DNA from: Azolla caroliniana
Taxonomy: Eukaryota > Polypodiophyta
Length of the DNA stretch: 64,000 nt
NCBI GenBank assembly: GCA_043228905.1
Contig: JBHGNT010000008.1
Span: 19,468,001-19,532,000 of the forward strand
Reading direction: 5' to 3'
Every line of letters starts with the position of its first letter. Position 1 is the stretch's first letter. The notes under the pieces are model-generated. The model saw only the letters and a list, made by a program, of their open reading frames with translations. It had not been told where the DNA came from and searched no databases. Shown piece by piece: positions 10,201-21,598 of the stretch. A program made the position numbers and the translations under genes.

Positions 10201-11266
10201 GACCGATCAAGGGTACCACAAGACGCAGGCCGATCACTGCGTGTTTGTGAAGAAGTTTGAAGGAGGCGACTTCCTGATACTCCTTCTTTACGTGGATGAC
10301 ATGTTGATTGTCGGACGTGACCAAGTCAAAATACGAATGTTGAAGAAGGCTCTCAACCAGACCTTCTCAATGAAAGACTTGGGTCCGGCAAGACAGATGC
10401 TGGGGATGCACATCATTCGGGACCGGTCAACAAAGCAATTATGGCTGTCACAGGAGAAGTACGTGACAAAGGTGCTTCACCGGTTCAACAAGTCTGATGC
10501 GAAACCGGTCGGATCGACACTTCCGGCAAACTACAAGCTATCCGGTAAGCAAAGCCCGAAGACGAGAGCAGAGAAGGCGGATATGATGAAGATTCCATAT
10601 GCCTCTGTCGTCGGGAGCTTGATGTACGCAATGGTTTGTACCCGACCGAACATAGGATACGCAGTCGGAGTGGTGAGCCGGTTTATGAGCAATCCTGGCA
10701 AGGAGCACTGGAACGCGGTCAAATGGACACTCCGGTATTTGAAGGGCACTTCAAATATGTGACTCCGATTCGGCTCCGGAAAACCTCAATTTGACGGTTT
10801 CACTGATTCGGACATGTCGGCTGACGTGGATACCAGCCGGTCTACATCCGGATATGTAATGACATATGCAGGGGGAGTTGTTTCGTGGCAATCGAGGCTG
10901 CAGAAGACGGTTGCATTGTCAACCACAGAGGCGGAGTACATGGCGGTTGTGGAAGCCGGCAAGGAAATCTTATGGATGAAGGACTTCATCGAAGAGCTCG
11001 GTATCCGGCAAGATGAATACCGACTCTATTGCGACAGTCAAAGTGCCATCCACCTTGCTAAGAATGCGGCCTACCATTCCCGAACGAAGCATATCCAGCG
11101 GAGGTATCACTGGATCCGGGAAAGAGTAGATGACCAGGAGTTCGCGCTGATGAAGATCCACACGACCGAGAACGAGTCAGATATGCTGACCAAAGTGCTG
11201 ATACCCGACAAGCTGGATGCATGCCAGAAGAGAATCGGACTGGTAAGACACCCCATGCTGAAGTGA
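7220..11266 (+). CDS. Copia gag-pol polyprotein, one internal stop
   Basis: The ATG at 7220 is the first good start after the PBS; the frame is open to 10762 (1180 residues) and continues past one TGA to 11266. Gag (1-230) starts MDESLGGMFKLTGSNYSVWK; the zinc knuckle CFYCGKPGHFQKNC is near residue 232. The protease has VVDSRASFHLTP near 307, Arg replacing Gly of DSGA. GAG-pre-integrase (LWHKRLCHMSEKG, CTDCLAGKQ) precedes the integrase core with Asp in HTDVC, Asp in RADNGGEYRG and Glu in GLAERMNRTI. RT has LDVKTAFLHSDLEEE and the catalytic LLYVDDMLIVG near 1023. RNase H has TDSDMSADVDTS, EAEY and YCDSQSA. The TGA at 10760 replaces what is probably Cys before RNase H. The damaged protease and the stop suggest a non-autonomous copy. 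Confidence 0.92.
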
Positions 11267-11276
11267 AGGGGAAGTC

Positions 11277-12089
11277 TGTTGGGAGACAGGTCCCTCCGGA
11301 TGGGAAGGGAGAAGAACAGTGCCGATGAACAAACTCGGCCGAGGCCGAAACCGTATGAGGAGGACCCGGCTACGGAGAGCCGGATGGTGCAGACCCGGTA
11401 TGAACCGGATGAGGAGTACCCGGCTACGGAGAGCCGGATGGTGCAGACCCGGTGAAGACCGGATGAGGAGTACCCGGCTACGGAGAGCCGGATGATACAG
11501 ACCCGGTGAAGACCGGATGAGGAGTACCCGGCTACGGAGAGCCGGATGATACAGACCCGGTGAAGACCAGATGAGGAGTACCCGGCTACGGAGAACCGGA
11601 TGGTGCAGACCCGGTGAGAACCGGATGAATAGACATATTCGTAAATATGTTTCTGAGAGTCCATCGAGGCTATATTTGTAAATAGCCGAAAAGTCATATT
11701 AGTATAAATAGGACTTAGGGCAAACTTTTAATGACTGTTGTTGTGGTTGTCATTTCTTGTTGGTGCAAGACAAGAGAGTGTGCGTAACTGTACAGAGAGT
11801 GTAAGAGAGAAAGAGGTCGCTGCCTCTGTTGTAACCGCCGCCTGTGGCGAAGATCATGAGCACAAGGTCATTGCCTCCGTGAACTCACTGTTTGTACATT
11901 CCAACATAGTGATAGTTTGCAGCTTGTGGGCTGTCGTGGTTTTTTCCCGTAGTTTGGGGTTTTCCACGTAAACATCCTGTGTACCTTTTCTCCCCTTTTG
12001 TGTCGTGCATTTACTTCCCGTTTTCTGTGTATGATTCTAAGCTCGGTTGTGGCCGAGCGTTGAGCATAAGGAACGACTAGTTCCCGTCA
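11277..12089 (+). repeat. Copia LTR, right, 813 bp
   Basis: It follows the purine tract AAGGGGAAG and ends TTCCCGTCA at 12089, where Gypsy integrase resumes. It has the same 54-bp U3 repeats, TATA region and terminal hairpin as the left LTR. Confidence 0.95.
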
Positions 12090-12386
12090 GCGACAATTAC
12101 ATACTGGTTACCGGTTCGCATTGTCGGTGGTTTAAATGGACCCACAAAATCCAGCCCCCATTTCTGAAATGGTTCTAACGGCAATATTGGCTAGTGCGGC
12201 ATCCTAGCTTGTTCGGTTGGTTGGCCCATTCGCTGACATAGATCGCATTCTTTAGCGTACCGGACCACGTCTTTCAATGTTGTCGGCCACCATAGGCCAC
12301 TCTGCCATATCTTCCTTGTCGTAGCATCTCCGGCGTAATGGCCTCCGGCAACTCCGCAGTATGCTTCTCGTAGTATTATATCCTTC
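12090..12386 (-). pseudogene. Gypsy integrase, N-terminal zinc-binding part
   Basis: The minus strand reads DIILREAYCGVAGGHYAGD, then WQSGLWWPTTLKDVVRYAK and CDLCQRMGQP. This is the HHCC zinc-binding module of Gypsy integrase (H in GGHYAGD, C in CDLC). It runs on to GLDFVGPFKPPTMRTGNQYV, the entry into the catalytic core, where the Copia LTR cuts it. One stop interrupts the zinc module and the core entry near 12190. Confidence 0.88.
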
Positions 12387-12826
12387 TGTTGTCTGCCGGA
12401 ATAGAAACCAACGGACAAAAGCGTAGGAATAAGAAATTATATAAGAGCATAACGCATGTAACGGTTCACGCAGGAAGCGTGAACGGCTAATTAGACCCTG
12501 CATATATAAAGGGCAGAAAACCTCTGATGGAGGTGCGTGTAATTTTGGGTATGTAAAGAAACACCTGATAATAGAATTCTATCTTCTCTGATTTTCTATG
12601 TATAGTTGCGGCTAATTCAGTTTCGGTGTCTTGGATACTTAAGCGTGGTAGTACGTAAGTGTAACCCTTGGTAGGGATTCGGTTGTAGCCGTCTTCCCTT
12701 ATACGCGGATAGGTTACAGGGGTTCTCCCCTTACGCATTACGCTTAAACCCCTGTTCGTTGTTCCACACCCACCTTGAGGTCTAGGTCGAAGGACTGACC
12801 ACGGACCGTGTTCCTAAACGGCAACA
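12387..12826 (+). mobile_element. Solo LTR, 440 bp, with 5-bp TSD
   Basis: It starts TGTTGTCTGCCGG and ends ACGGCAACA and is flanked by CCTTC at 12382-12386 and 12827-12831. Removing it with one TSD joins Gypsy RNase H-connection and integrase in frame (RNDKK then DIILRE). A TATA-like CATATATAAAGGGC at about 12498-12511 supports plus orientation. No internal domain or second LTR is present, so it is a recombination-derived solo LTR of a different family from the other LTRs here. Confidence 0.9.
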
Positions 12827-12831
12827 CCTTC

Positions 12832-14465
12832 TTGTCATTGCGCACTGCCCGTCGCCATATACCATCCGCGCCTTTGTGGTATAGCGTGTCCCGTACTAAA
12901 CAGAAGTGCCGGCTTTGTACCGCCAGGCGTTTCCTCTCGTCCCGGTTCATCTCCTCCGGAGGCAATCCGGTGCTCAGAAATTGTTGCATATTCGTTAGCC
13001 ACTTATCTTCTTGTGCCACCGTTTCATCTGTTGTTGTTTCCGCGGTGACTCGAAATAGCTCAGCATCCAGAAACTCGTCTGAGACTCCGTCACCAGTCTC
13101 ACCGGAATCTAACCAGCTCAAATAGTCTGCTACTGCATGCTGTATGCCGGGTCGGTGGAATATTTCGAACTCAAATTCCTGCAACAGTAACGTCCACCAT
13201 GCCAACTTACCGGTTAGTGACGCTTTGGAAACTAAGTAGAGGAGTGCCAAATGATCTACGTGGAAGGAAAATTTCCTTCCCAACAAATAATGTCTGAATT
13301 TTGTCATGCTATAGATCATGCCCAAAGCATCCCTTTCCGTGGTGGAATAATTTCGTTCTGCTTGGGATAACTTTCGGCTTGCGTAATATATGGGCCGGTA
13401 CCACCTTGGCTCCGTAAGTTGCATCAGCGCACTTCCGATTGCAATGTCGGACGGATCCACGAACACATGAAACTCCTCAGCCCAATCCGGGGGTTGCACT
13501 ACCGGCGTTTGCGACAATAGTATTTTGAGTGCCCGGTATGCCTTGTCTTCGGTGTCCGTCCACTGGAACGGTGTTCGGTGTACCGCAGCATGCAGTGGTG
13601 TAGCTAGGTCCGCCAGATACCGGAGCATTCGGCTATGCCACCAGATTTGACCTAAGAAACGGCTTAATGCTTTCGCCATTGTTGGTGCCGGTGCCTCCAA
13701 TATTGCTTTTACTTTGTCCGGGTCCACGGCAATTCCTTCCTTGCTCACAATGTGTCCTAATAGCGCCCCGCTTGACACTCCGAATACACATTTTGCCGGA
13801 TTCAAGCTTAGCCAGTAAGCCCGACATTTCTCTAGACACAGTCGGAGGTGCTAAAAGTGATCTCCTTCCCGGCTATAGACGGCGAAGTCATCCAGAAACA
13901 CCTGCATGAATGTCGGTATGAACTCTCCGAATATTTCCATGATGATCCTCTGGAACGTTGCCGGCACCGTTTTTAGTCCAAACATCATTACTACGGCAAC
14001 AAACACTCCCCATTCGGTGACGAAAGCCATTTTCTCCTGGTCATCGGTGTGCATCCAGATCTGGTTGTATCCGTTGAATCCGTCTAAGAAACTGTATACC
14101 TCATGGTCGGCGACTGCGTCCAAAACTCCATCCATAAATGGGAGTGGGAATGCATCTATTACCGTCGCCGCATTAAGCTTACAGTAGTCGACACAAACTC
14201 TAATTTTGCCGTTTTTCTTTGGTACGACTACTATCGGGCTCAGCCATGTAGATTTCTTTATTGGGCGGATAAAGCCAACCCTCAACAACTTGTCGATTTC
14301 CTCCTTGACTTTGGCGGCGTAATTTGGATTCATCTGGTAGCGCCGTTGTGCTACCGGTTTGGCGTCTTTACTCAAATGTATCTGATCTGATATAGCTGAG
14401 GATCGAGCCTCACATATCCTCGTAAGACCAGGCAAATACATCCCGAAATTCTTTGAGAAGTGCAA
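12832..14465 (-). pseudogene. Gypsy reverse transcriptase and RNase H
   Basis: On the minus strand RT shows KKSTWLSPIVVVPKKNGKIR, VDYCKLNAATVIDAFPLPF, SFLDGFNGYNQI and the catalytic box QVFLDDFAVYS. A stop near 13851 is followed by LNPAKCVFGVSSGALLGHIV (thumb) from 13805. RNase H has FHVFVDPSDIAIGSALMQ, YYASRKLSQAERNYSTTERD and FSFHVDHLALLYL, with the expected Asp, Glu and Asp. It continues to WRRAVRNDKK, where the solo LTR enters. A second, archaeal-type RNase H domain is not seen. Apart from one or two stops it is well preserved. Confidence 0.92.
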
Positions 14466-15530
14466 TCATCGCCGTTTTGTTCTCTGGAGTCATTTCCTTG
14501 GCGATGTGCACCGGTCTCGCCTCTTCCGTAGTTCCTAGATTTACCTCCTCTAGTTGGGATGCTTTAACCCGTTGCGATACGGCCATTTCTCTTTCCAGGG
14601 CCTCCTGTGCTTGCCGTAGATCTCGGATCACTTCTTTATTTGGTTCCTCGTCGGCTCCGTCCGGTTGCAGTATGTATGGTGATACGGCTTCGGCTACGTC
14701 GATTTCGAACAGAGGTACAATCTTCGGATTATCCTGCAAATATTGATCTACCTCTTCGTCTGCTAATCCGTCCAGCATATTGACGCATTCGGCATATAGG
14801 GGTGTCAATTCCTTCCCGGTACCCGTCCGTGGTTGTGTCAGTACCTGTACTTTTGCTTTTCCCCACCGGAAGGTGATTATATTCTTCCTCCAGTTTTGTT
14901 AAATGTGCGTCGTTTTCAACCACGGCCGCCCCAACAATAGTGGGTAAGCTCCTTGTGCCTGTAGTTGTAGCACTACTGCCAAAATGCGAAATGTGTGGCC
15001 GTCGATCGTTACTTCCAAATCTCGTATCAAGCAGGTCGGTCGCACTGAGCTTGTATCCGCCATCCGCAGCCAGAACGGGCATGGTTCCCACTCTTGGATT
15101 CCCAAGGTTTTGCACGTTCGGAGGCTAATCACATTGACGTCGGATCCTCCATCTATTACTGTTCCGGGTAACTCCTTTCCCTTCACGATGGTTGTGATTG
15201 CCAGACTGTTTGTGTCTATTACCGGTCGTCCCTCCTCCGGATTTGAGAAGAATGTTGGAGCCGGTGGTGTTTCTCCTGCCGTCATGCCTGTCTTGAGTCC
15301 TTCTGTGAATCTGGGGACTAGCTGCAGGAGTCGTCCTAATGGCAACATGATTTGGCATTCCTGCAATGCCTGCCATGTCGCATTTTCGGGCTGACTGCCG
15401 CCGACGAGCTCTTCGGTATTTTGCTTTTGTTGCGCAAGCTCTGCCATGTTTCGCGCATTCGCCTTTTCTACCCATTCTGTTGCCTGCTTGTGGATGGCGT
15501 CTTGCGCCTCCCATTCCGTCGCCTTACCCT
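14410..15530 (-). pseudogene. Gypsy protease and protease-RT linker
   Basis: The aspartic protease reads PGTVIDGGSDVNVISLRTCK (about 15177-15118), with DGGS at the active site, then LLLGRPWLKTTHI, the usual protease C-terminal block, ending in a stop at 14899. The frame resumes as a Glu-rich linker (14808-14410), with HIAKEMTPENKTAMIALLKE leading into DVFAWSYEDM, the conserved approach to Gypsy RT. At least two stops break it. Confidence 0.85.
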
Positions 15531-17369
15531 TCGATCTTGTGGTTACCTACTGCAGGTCTGCGACTTCGGCGATTACCATGTTCACCGCCGGTCGTTTATC
15601 ATAGCTCTTTGCCGGTCATTGATTACTATAATGTCCTTCTTGTCGGCAATAGTAGCAATATGCTTTCCGGGTAGTGCTGGATTCGGCGTTGTTTCATGCC
15701 CCCGGTGGAGGACCTGTGGTAACGGCGGGGCTTTGATCTGGTTGGTTGTTTGAGGCGCCCTTTTCCGGTTCCCGTAGGTAACCCCTTTCCTTGAAATGGC
15801 GTTTCTTTTTATTCTGATACTCTTAACGGGGCTGGTCATCATGTCTCCCGTAGGCTTCCTGTCGTTGGTTGTAACCGGGGGATTGGTCTCGATTGTATCT
15901 TTCATACCATCCATTATGATCCCGGTACCGATCATATCTATCATACCGGTCATAGTTGTCCCTGTACCGGACATCCTGTGTCGGTCGGTATCGCTCTTCT
16001 CGCCTCCAACGTTCTTCTTCCTCCTCCTTGGTACTCCATGGTTCGATTTGCCGAACCGGTGGTGCTTGGCGATTCAACAAATTGTACTCGCATTGCTCCA
16101 TTGTGTGGTTCCTGGAATGGCACAGTAGACATTACGACCGCATGGTACATTCTAGTGCTGAGTGTCCGGCATTTAGGCGTGTTGTCCATTGAATGGCCTA
16201 TCAAAACCGGAGATCCTCATCGGTTGGTAACCTCGTTGGAGTGCTCCCATTGTTAGCCACGAGCTTGTTTTCTCCATTTCTCTAACCTGGTCGATGACCT
16301 GGTCAACGGTACTTGTGCGAAAGTCGATGATCGTGCATACTGTACGTAGAGGTTCCCGAAGTGCGGCTAAGAATATAGCCCGTGTTTCTTCCTCCGGAGG
16401 TGTTCGGGTAAGCTGACTGTGCATCCGTTGAAACCGGATGACAAAATGCGGAATGCTCTCCCCAGGGTCCTGCCAGATGGTATAAAATAGGCCCACCATT
16501 TCTCTCTAGTCCACCTCCTTCTGAAAGAAGTGCAAGAATTTAGCTTTCAGGTCCGCAAAGGTGGTGATGGTGCTGGGGTCCTGCGTCCGGTGCCATCTGG
16601 CGGCCGGTCCTTCCAATGTCACGCCGAATTCGGCTATCTTAGATCGTTCCTCTTCGGTCGCGGTTAACCATTGTGACACATGGTTCGCCTCCCATGTTTG
16701 TTGAAACGCGTGAACATGAGTCTCCGCGTCCGGGTCATCCCTATACTTGGGGTACTAGAACCGCATGTCGTCGTCCGGTGTCGGTGCGCGGTCTGGCGGT
16801 GTCGGTGGTCTTTCCTGCTCTTCCGTCGGCGTCGGAGGTCGTGGTTGGTCCTCTGTCGGAGGTCTTTGCCGGTCCTCCTTCGGTGTTGTCGGCTCGACTT
16901 CCAGTGTCGGAGGTCTTTCTTTGTCCTCTTCTGTCTCCGGAGGTTGCTCCACGTCTAGTGTCAGGGGTTCCCGGTCTTACAATTTTGGATCTGGTGTCGG
17001 TAATGTATCCGACTCCTCGTCCTCCGGTCCTCTTGGGGTGTCGTTACTGCTGCGATAGTTCGTGTGCGCGCTGTAACCCCCTTCCGAATCTGATTCCAGC
17101 GTCGAAAATGCTTCGGATTCGCAGCCTCTTCCGGCCAAGGCCTGGAGAAGGGATTCCGCTTCCCGGAGACTGCTTAAGCTACTTCCTTCGTCCGGGTAGG
17201 CGTTTTGTTGCAGACGGAGCGACTCCTCCGCCACTTTCCGGATCACTTTGGAAAATGATCGATCCGATCGGATTTCATCTGCCGCTTACTGGAAAGCCTC
17301 TCGCTGCCTTCGCCGTTCAGCAAGTCTTCGTGCTCTCTCCGTAACCGGGTCGTCTGTTGGCCTAGTCAT
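15531..17369 (-). pseudogene. Gypsy gag
   Basis: The likely start is the ATG at 17369, opening MTRPTDDPVTERARRLAER. A Pro/Thr/Glu-rich segment follows (16950-16760, repeats of RPPTPTEEQE type), then the capsid with LEGPAARWHRTQDPSTITTF and MVGLFYTIWQDPGESIPHF (16660-16180). A basic Arg/Tyr/Asp-rich segment follows (16050-15830), then a zinc knuckle at about 15670-15610, CYYCRQEGHYSNQ, whose last Cys codon is now TGA. Other stops occur at 16977, 16755 and near 17289. The product could not package RNA normally. Confidence 0.85.
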
Positions 17370-17404
17370 CCATTCCCGTCGTTGTTCACTACGATTATGC
17401 AGGA

Positions 17405-17424
17405 ATCGTGGTCGCCAAAAACTT
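17405..17424 (-). other. Candidate primer-binding site of the Gypsy element
   Basis: Just inside the 5' LTR the minus strand reads TTTTTGGCGACCACGATTCC, of the TGGCGACC type seen in several plant Gypsy lineages. The matching tRNA was not determined. Confidence 0.55.
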
Positions 17425-17886
17425 TGTTAATCCTTAGGGCCGGACAACAGCCTAACACAGGGTGTCCACTTAAGACACTTCATGAAAGGGTGTTACGGCG
17501 AGATAACTTACGACACAACGCTTAATTGGACCTTAATCGGTTACTTAGCAATACATCATTAACACGCGTAAGATACAATAAGCACAGAACGGTAAACAAT
17601 ACTCAATGATTAGACAAAAGGTTTATATTACTCTCCGTTAATGACTACATTATAACCGGGCCTTTATATAGGTCACCAGTGCGAAGTACAAAACGGTGCC
17701 AACCGGCACCTATTCGGGATCGGTCCGGATCCGGATCGGCATACCGATTCCGGTCCATCCGTCCACATCTTCTCATATATTAATCTATATATTAAGACTA
17801 GTAATTTCAACAGATTCCTAAATAACAATTCCCCTTTTCACACCCTGGTCTTTGTCGTCCTTAGCTCCTTTGCCGGTCGGGTAACA
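17425..17886 (-). repeat. Gypsy 5' LTR
   Basis: Partner of 1576-2039; 462 bp; flanked on the right by the AATAG duplication (17887-17891). Compared with the 3' LTR it lacks 2 bp (TA) in a TATACAATAAG stretch. Confidence 0.95.
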
Positions 17887-19066
17887 AATAGCGCTAAAAC
17901 AAAGATTATGCTTGTGAAGAGGCAAAAAAGAGATAAACCACGCATTATGTACAACAATGAGCCACTTGAATGTATGGAAAGCTTCAAATATCTTGGCCTT
18001 GAAGTTCCTTCAAATCATAGATGGAATGAATGTGTTACACGCCGCTTAGAGGCGGGCAAGCGAGCATACTATACATTTGAGAACACATGCAACCTTGGAG
18101 ATATTAAGTGTTGGGTCCTCAAGAAATATCTTTTCGACACTTTGGTGACACCGGTTCTTCCCTATGGGGTGGAAGTATGGGGCGGTAGCATCCCTAAATC
18201 TATGTGGAAAGAGTTTGAAAATGTCCAAAAACATTTTCTTACAAAGTTTCTACAAGTTAAGAAACAAACGCCCTACACCCTCCTCCTCCTCCTTGAGACG
18301 GGATCGCTTCCCATTGAGACCATGGCCATGGAAAGGGTTGTTGAATACATGCTTAAGGTTCAAAAAAGTCCCTCACATCGACTTCCTAGAATTGCGTGGG
18401 AAGCAAGCAAAAAGATCCAAAAGACACATAAAAGCAAAATTTTGTGTTCCGGTTGGATGCAAGATATAGAAAAATGGTTTGGTATATGGGATGCGAGACA
18501 CTTGCTTCATGATGCATCATTAGATTCCTATGTAAATGAGGCCTTTTTGCAACGCCAATGTATCATGACATGGGACAAATGTGGAGGCTCGCGCATCACA
18601 CATTATACTACACATGTTGCACCTAACTACAAAACCATATTCTTTGCGGAATGGGGAAATCTTACACATCGATACATGTTAGAGCCCATACCGTTATCTG
18701 CCATTTGAACCATTGCTTCCATGCGACTTAGCTCACATGCATTGCGATGTGAAACAGGGTGTTGGGGCACAAGTGATGAGAGTGGTCTGCTATGCACACT
18801 TTGCCATAAACAAGTTCGCGATTTTGAGTATCACACTTTGATACAATGCTCTGCCTTTGATCATATTCGACCATGCTTTCCACATCTCTTCGACCGAGCC
18901 CAATCTTTGCATGAATTCCTCTCACAAACACAATGTGCACTCTCGATTGCAACATTCATTGGTAAAGTTCTTGAACATCGAGAGTCACTACTCACTTTCA
19001 CACATATCACGTGAAATGTAATATTTTTGGTCTCATAGGTCATATTTGACCTCCGAAGATGATAAT

Positions 19067-19070
<4 letters not shown>
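17887..19070 (+). pseudogene. LINE reverse transcriptase C-terminus and 3' end, second part
   Basis: The frame from 1575 resumes as NSAKTKIMLVKRQKRDKPR, with the RT thumb ECMESFKYLGLEVP and a long C-terminal domain (to a TGA at 18706). It then continues in the same frame to 19014. Near the end is CTLCHKQVRDFEYHTLIQC, a CX2C...HX4C zinc motif typical of LINE C-termini. The sequence ends GATGATAATATAA and passes straight into (TC)n with no poly(A). A related but different LINE copy is at 62990-63700. Confidence 0.87.

Positions 19071-19136
<66 letters not shown>
19071..19136. repeat. (TC)n microsatellite shared by two convergent LINE 3' ends
   Basis: 66 bp of TC units. The plus LINE ends at its left edge and the minus LINE 3' end (GATTTACGAAA in minus sense) meets its right edge. 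Confidence 0.95.
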
Positions 19137-19138
<2 letters not shown>

Positions 19139-21598
19139 GTAAATCAATGTTTTGTTATTAAAACAAGATGATAATACAACCCTTGCTATCTTCACTACAT
19201 CATGAGTAGTGATAATGCATGGGAAACCCTCTCAAGTGTTGCAAAACTAGATGGCATACCTCTATCTCCTCTCGGGACAATGTCCCCAAAGAACATAGTT
19301 GCGAAAATTGCCACATCAATTTCCCTCTCATCCTACGAAGTTGTTGTGTTACCCCATGAAGTCCATCAAACAAGAACCCATTTCTCATGGTCCAATTAAA
19401 CCACATCCCCCAATACCTAAGGTAGTCAAACACGATCTTATATGATGGTGTAGGCATGCCTTTATTGTCATCAATAAAATCCCAATTAAAAGGTGACAAA
19501 ATATTGCCTGTTATCGATGCCCAAATCTGTGATATAACCACTCAAATGGCTTTAGCAACCGGACATGTAATGAACCTATGTCTGGCATCTTCCTCAACCA
19601 CTGTGCAAAAAAAACATGTCCCATTTGAAATATTTCGCCGTTTTAAAGCCATCGCCAATGGCAACCCACCAACAATCACACGCCAAAGAAACACCTTAGC
19701 ACGAAACGGAAGATGAGACTGACATCCTGCATCCAGAACTCTAGTCCACCACTTTGCATGTCGAGTAATATACCATGTGTTTGCAACCTTGGTTGCTAAC
19801 CAAGCTCTATCTTCAACCAACTTATGGTATACATCATTAGTGTTCACCACAAAATTGATTGTCCAATACCAAACGACCAATCTTTCCATGAGTCCGCAAC
19901 CAACAACATTGGAATCGGGAAAACTAATCTAGGCAATGCCAATATTGATTCCCAAATGTACCCATATCCCCGTGGTATATGAAACTTATTTCTAATTGTC
20001 CTAAAGGCCATCATTTTCCTACATGACTGTAATATACCATCTTCCACCGTTACCAATCCCAGCCTGGCCATTCTATTAAACTGTGTATTTAGGTTTTCTT
20101 TTCCATCCCAATGTAGTAGCCTTGAAGATGCCAATACCTCTGCTACCAAGGAATTAGTATCTTTTCTACACGTAGGGGGGCTCCAATGAAATAATTCCAA
20201 GCATCGCTGCCAAGAAAGCACTAATTGTTGGACCATAATAGATTCTGAACATTTAAATGCACGGGTACTATTAACAACATGCCACCACGATGTTCTAATT
20301 CTGGTTTTCCCATGGTATATACCAACCTTTTCCACAAAATAACGAATTATTTCTGCCCAAGGTTGGGTACCTATGCACATACCTTTCAACAGATTGAATC
20401 TTCGAGCCACCATATGATCCTCCAAGTTTAGTAATGCAACTCCCCCTAACCGTTTTGGAGTACAAATATTGTTCCATGATACCCAACTCATACCCAATCT
20501 TGATTCTTTCTTCCACAATGTATATTTAAGTGAACGAGCTAATTGATCAAGTGATTTCTTTGTCCAAGGTAATAATGGCAAAAAATAAGAAATCATTGGA
20601 ATCATTATAGCTTGTACCACTTTGAGACGAGTACTAAATGGCCATGCTTGAGACTTCCAATACATAAATTTGTCTAAAATGGTCCCCGATATCCAATTCA
20701 AACTTTGAGACATTGAGATATCAACACCAATAGGGTAACCTAAGTGCCGACACACATTGCCTTGATCCAATATTTGGCCACACCATCCAAGATCCACCAA
20801 ATCACTCTCAGTGCATCAGTAATGAGCATCAACTTTCGCATATTTATATGTAATCCTGACGCCAATGCAAACACATTCCACACCTCCATGGCTTTTGCTA
20901 TATTATCGGGTACTGCTTTGAGGAATAAGAACGAATCATCGGCCAATGCTTGTGCTATCAATTGTTTTCCTGATGGCAGAGCTAGTCCAACTATTTCCCC
21001 ACATGTTGCCAACTCATGCATCTTCACCAAAATCGGGTGTGTAGCAATTGCAAATAACAATGGACTCAATGGGCATCCTTGTCGAAGTGATCTTGTCAAT
21101 GGTATTGCTTTAGTTACTCCACCATTTAACATAATGTGTGACACTGCACCTAATCCCACCAACAAGGGGATGTGAGACATCCTTTCCCCAAAACCCATAT
21201 GGGACAAGAGTTGATTAATAAAAGACCAACTTACATGATCATATGCCTTCTCGATATCTAGTTGTACCATTACAATTTGTTGTTTGGATTCTTTTGCATA
21301 ATCCACTGCCATTTGCACATTCAAAATATTATGCAAGATATCCCTTCCTTTAATAAACCCATATTGCATTGGATGAACCACAGACGACAATACCTTTTGA
21401 AGTCTATTTGCAATTACTTTGGCAAAAATCTTATACAACCCACCCATTAATGATATCGGTCTCCATTGAGCAAAAGACGTAGGAGATGCCACTTTTGGTA
21501 TAAGCTTAACTAGGCCTATTTTCCATGAATCGGGCATTTTACCAGAACTCCACACTTCTTGGAATAACATTGTTAGAGGCCCTTTGAGTTCTTTTACA

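Larger units (their letters stand above)
5919..12089 (+). mobile_element. Copia array: truncated copy sharing an LTR with a nearly complete copy
   Basis: The order is truncated RNase H (5919-6367), LTR (6378-7190), gag-pol (7220-11266), LTR (11277-12089). The sequence before the left LTR nearly repeats the sequence before the right LTR, including the polypurine tract, so the left LTR served as the 3' LTR of an upstream copy and the 5' LTR of the complete one. This is the expected product of unequal recombination or tandem insertion, followed by deletion of the upstream part. It is inserted in Gypsy integrase. No target duplication can be paired because the left flank is deleted. Confidence 0.9.
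1576..17886 (-). mobile_element. Gypsy LTR retrotransposon, non-chromoviral layout, with nested insertions
   Basis: LTRs of 464 bp (1576-2039) and 462 bp (17425-17886) begin TGTT and end AACA on the plus strand and are flanked by AATAG. On the minus strand the order is 5' LTR, PBS-like site, gag, protease, RT, RNase H, integrase, a further roughly 3-kb coding region, 3' LTR, which is the Gypsy order. The integrase ends in a GPY/F-type module and no chromodomain is seen. The extra post-integrase region recalls Athila-type elements, but I assign that lineage only tentatively. It carries a solo LTR and a Copia array and has many in-frame stops. The LTRs differ at about 20 positions by eye plus a 2-bp indel. 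Confidence 0.95.

Noticed and set aside
16755-17344. Plus-strand ORF of 223 codons over Gypsy gag
   Set aside because: Antisense of the Pro/Thr/Glu-rich Gag segment; the Gag capsid and zinc knuckle are on the minus strand.
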